DNA of 5,466 bases from Microcoleaceae cyanobacterium UBA11344. GTDB lineage: Bacteria > Cyanobacteriota > Cyanobacteriia > Cyanobacteriales > Microcoleaceae. A program made the position numbers and the translations under genes. Below are positions 5,328 through 5,466 of the stretch, in pieces. Numbering within the stretch: the stretch's first letter is position 1; each line of letters opens with the position of its first letter. Below the pieces are notes generated by a model. That model made no database searches. It saw nothing but the letters and a program-made list of their open reading frames with translations, and was not told where the DNA came from. The stretch spans positions 1 through 5,466 of the forward strand of contig DMYK01000271.1 in NCBI GenBank assembly GCA_003483675.1, in the 5' to 3' direction.

Positions 5328-5466
5328 ATGTCACCCCCTCTTAAGCCGGCAAAATCCTCCAAGTCTCAGAAAAAACCCTTAGAAACTGGGACTTGCTCGG
5401 AAAAATTGATTCCATTAGAACCCCATCAAACCAACGACGCTACGATATCGACAGCGTACTCGGCAA
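5328..5466 (+). pseudogene. tnpA: IS607-family transposase TnpA (serine recombinase), N-terminal part, apparently frameshifted
   Basis: The gene runs off the right edge. From the ATG at 5328 the frame reads MSPPLKPAK; one frame over, from about 5351, the sequence reads KILQVSEKTLRNWDLLGKID, then SIRTPSNQRRYDIDSVLG to the window end. That second reading is the MerR-like helix-turn-helix of IS607-type recombinases (TLRNWD...GKI...IRTPS.QRRYD). The catalytic serine domain would follow outside the window. The second frame has no start codon of its own before the helix-turn-helix (a stop lies at 5342-5344). One extra base in the AAAA run at 5351-5354 would join the two frames perfectly, so I infer a one-base deletion or sequencing error; programmed slippage is less likely on only four A. 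The start is preceded by no clear Shine-Dalgarno. A MerR-type regulator is the alternative. A TnpB partner, if any, would lie downstream. Confidence 0.72.

Noticed and set aside
5147..5362. 71-codon minus-strand gene near the right end
   Set aside because: It overlaps the transposase start antisense, has no ribosome site, and its end falls in the 9-bp inverted repeat.

Overview
The window looks like chromosomal DNA from a filamentous cyanobacterium of the Oscillatoria/Microcoleus type (inferred). It holds at least five copies of the octamer GCGATCGC (HIP1; 1837, 2316, 2852, 4102, 4661), several heptameric tandem repeats, an Nrt-type nitrate transporter, a Uma2-family remnant and a large histidine kinase/GGDEF hybrid. 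All of these are common in that group.

Left part (1-1510, + strand): the 3' end of an nrtC-like gene, then a 280-base gap filled by a palindromic MITE-like element (230-337) and a short heptamer repeat (376-406), then a complete nrtD (499-1344). A strong hairpin at 1474-1499 with a T-rich tail probably ends this operon. The two genes would supply the ATPase side of a nitrate/nitrite import complex.

Middle (1511-2245): a graveyard. A 37-codon unassigned remnant (1550-1663, -) is followed by a broken Uma2-family gene (1709-2220, -). Its first ~40 codons, with an excellent Shine-Dalgarno, and its last ~63 codons survive, but the nuclease core has gone. In its place lie a palindromic dispersed element (1900-1967) and a 6 x 20 bp tandem array (1954-2073) that appears to have grown from the element's end.

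Right-centre (2246-4717, -): a complete 823-residue cytoplasmic signalling protein, PAS - histidine kinase - shortened receiver - intact receiver - coiled coil - GGDEF with I-site. The uma2 remnant begins 25 bases after its stop, so the two were probably once co-transcribed. A small hairpin repeat lies directly 5' of its Shine-Dalgarno.

Right end (4718-5466): about 610 bases of divergent intergenic DNA with a five-copy heptamer array, two degenerate ~40 bp direct repeats, and a perfect 9-bp inverted repeat. It leads to the first 139 bases of an IS607-family transposase (serine recombinase TnpA) on the + strand. That gene seems to carry a one-base frameshift just before its helix-turn-helix.

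I see no CRISPR array, tRNA or rRNA, and no clearly new multigene system. The most unusual items are the uma2 gene whose core has been replaced by a repeat element and its expanded array, and the shortened receiver in the kinase.
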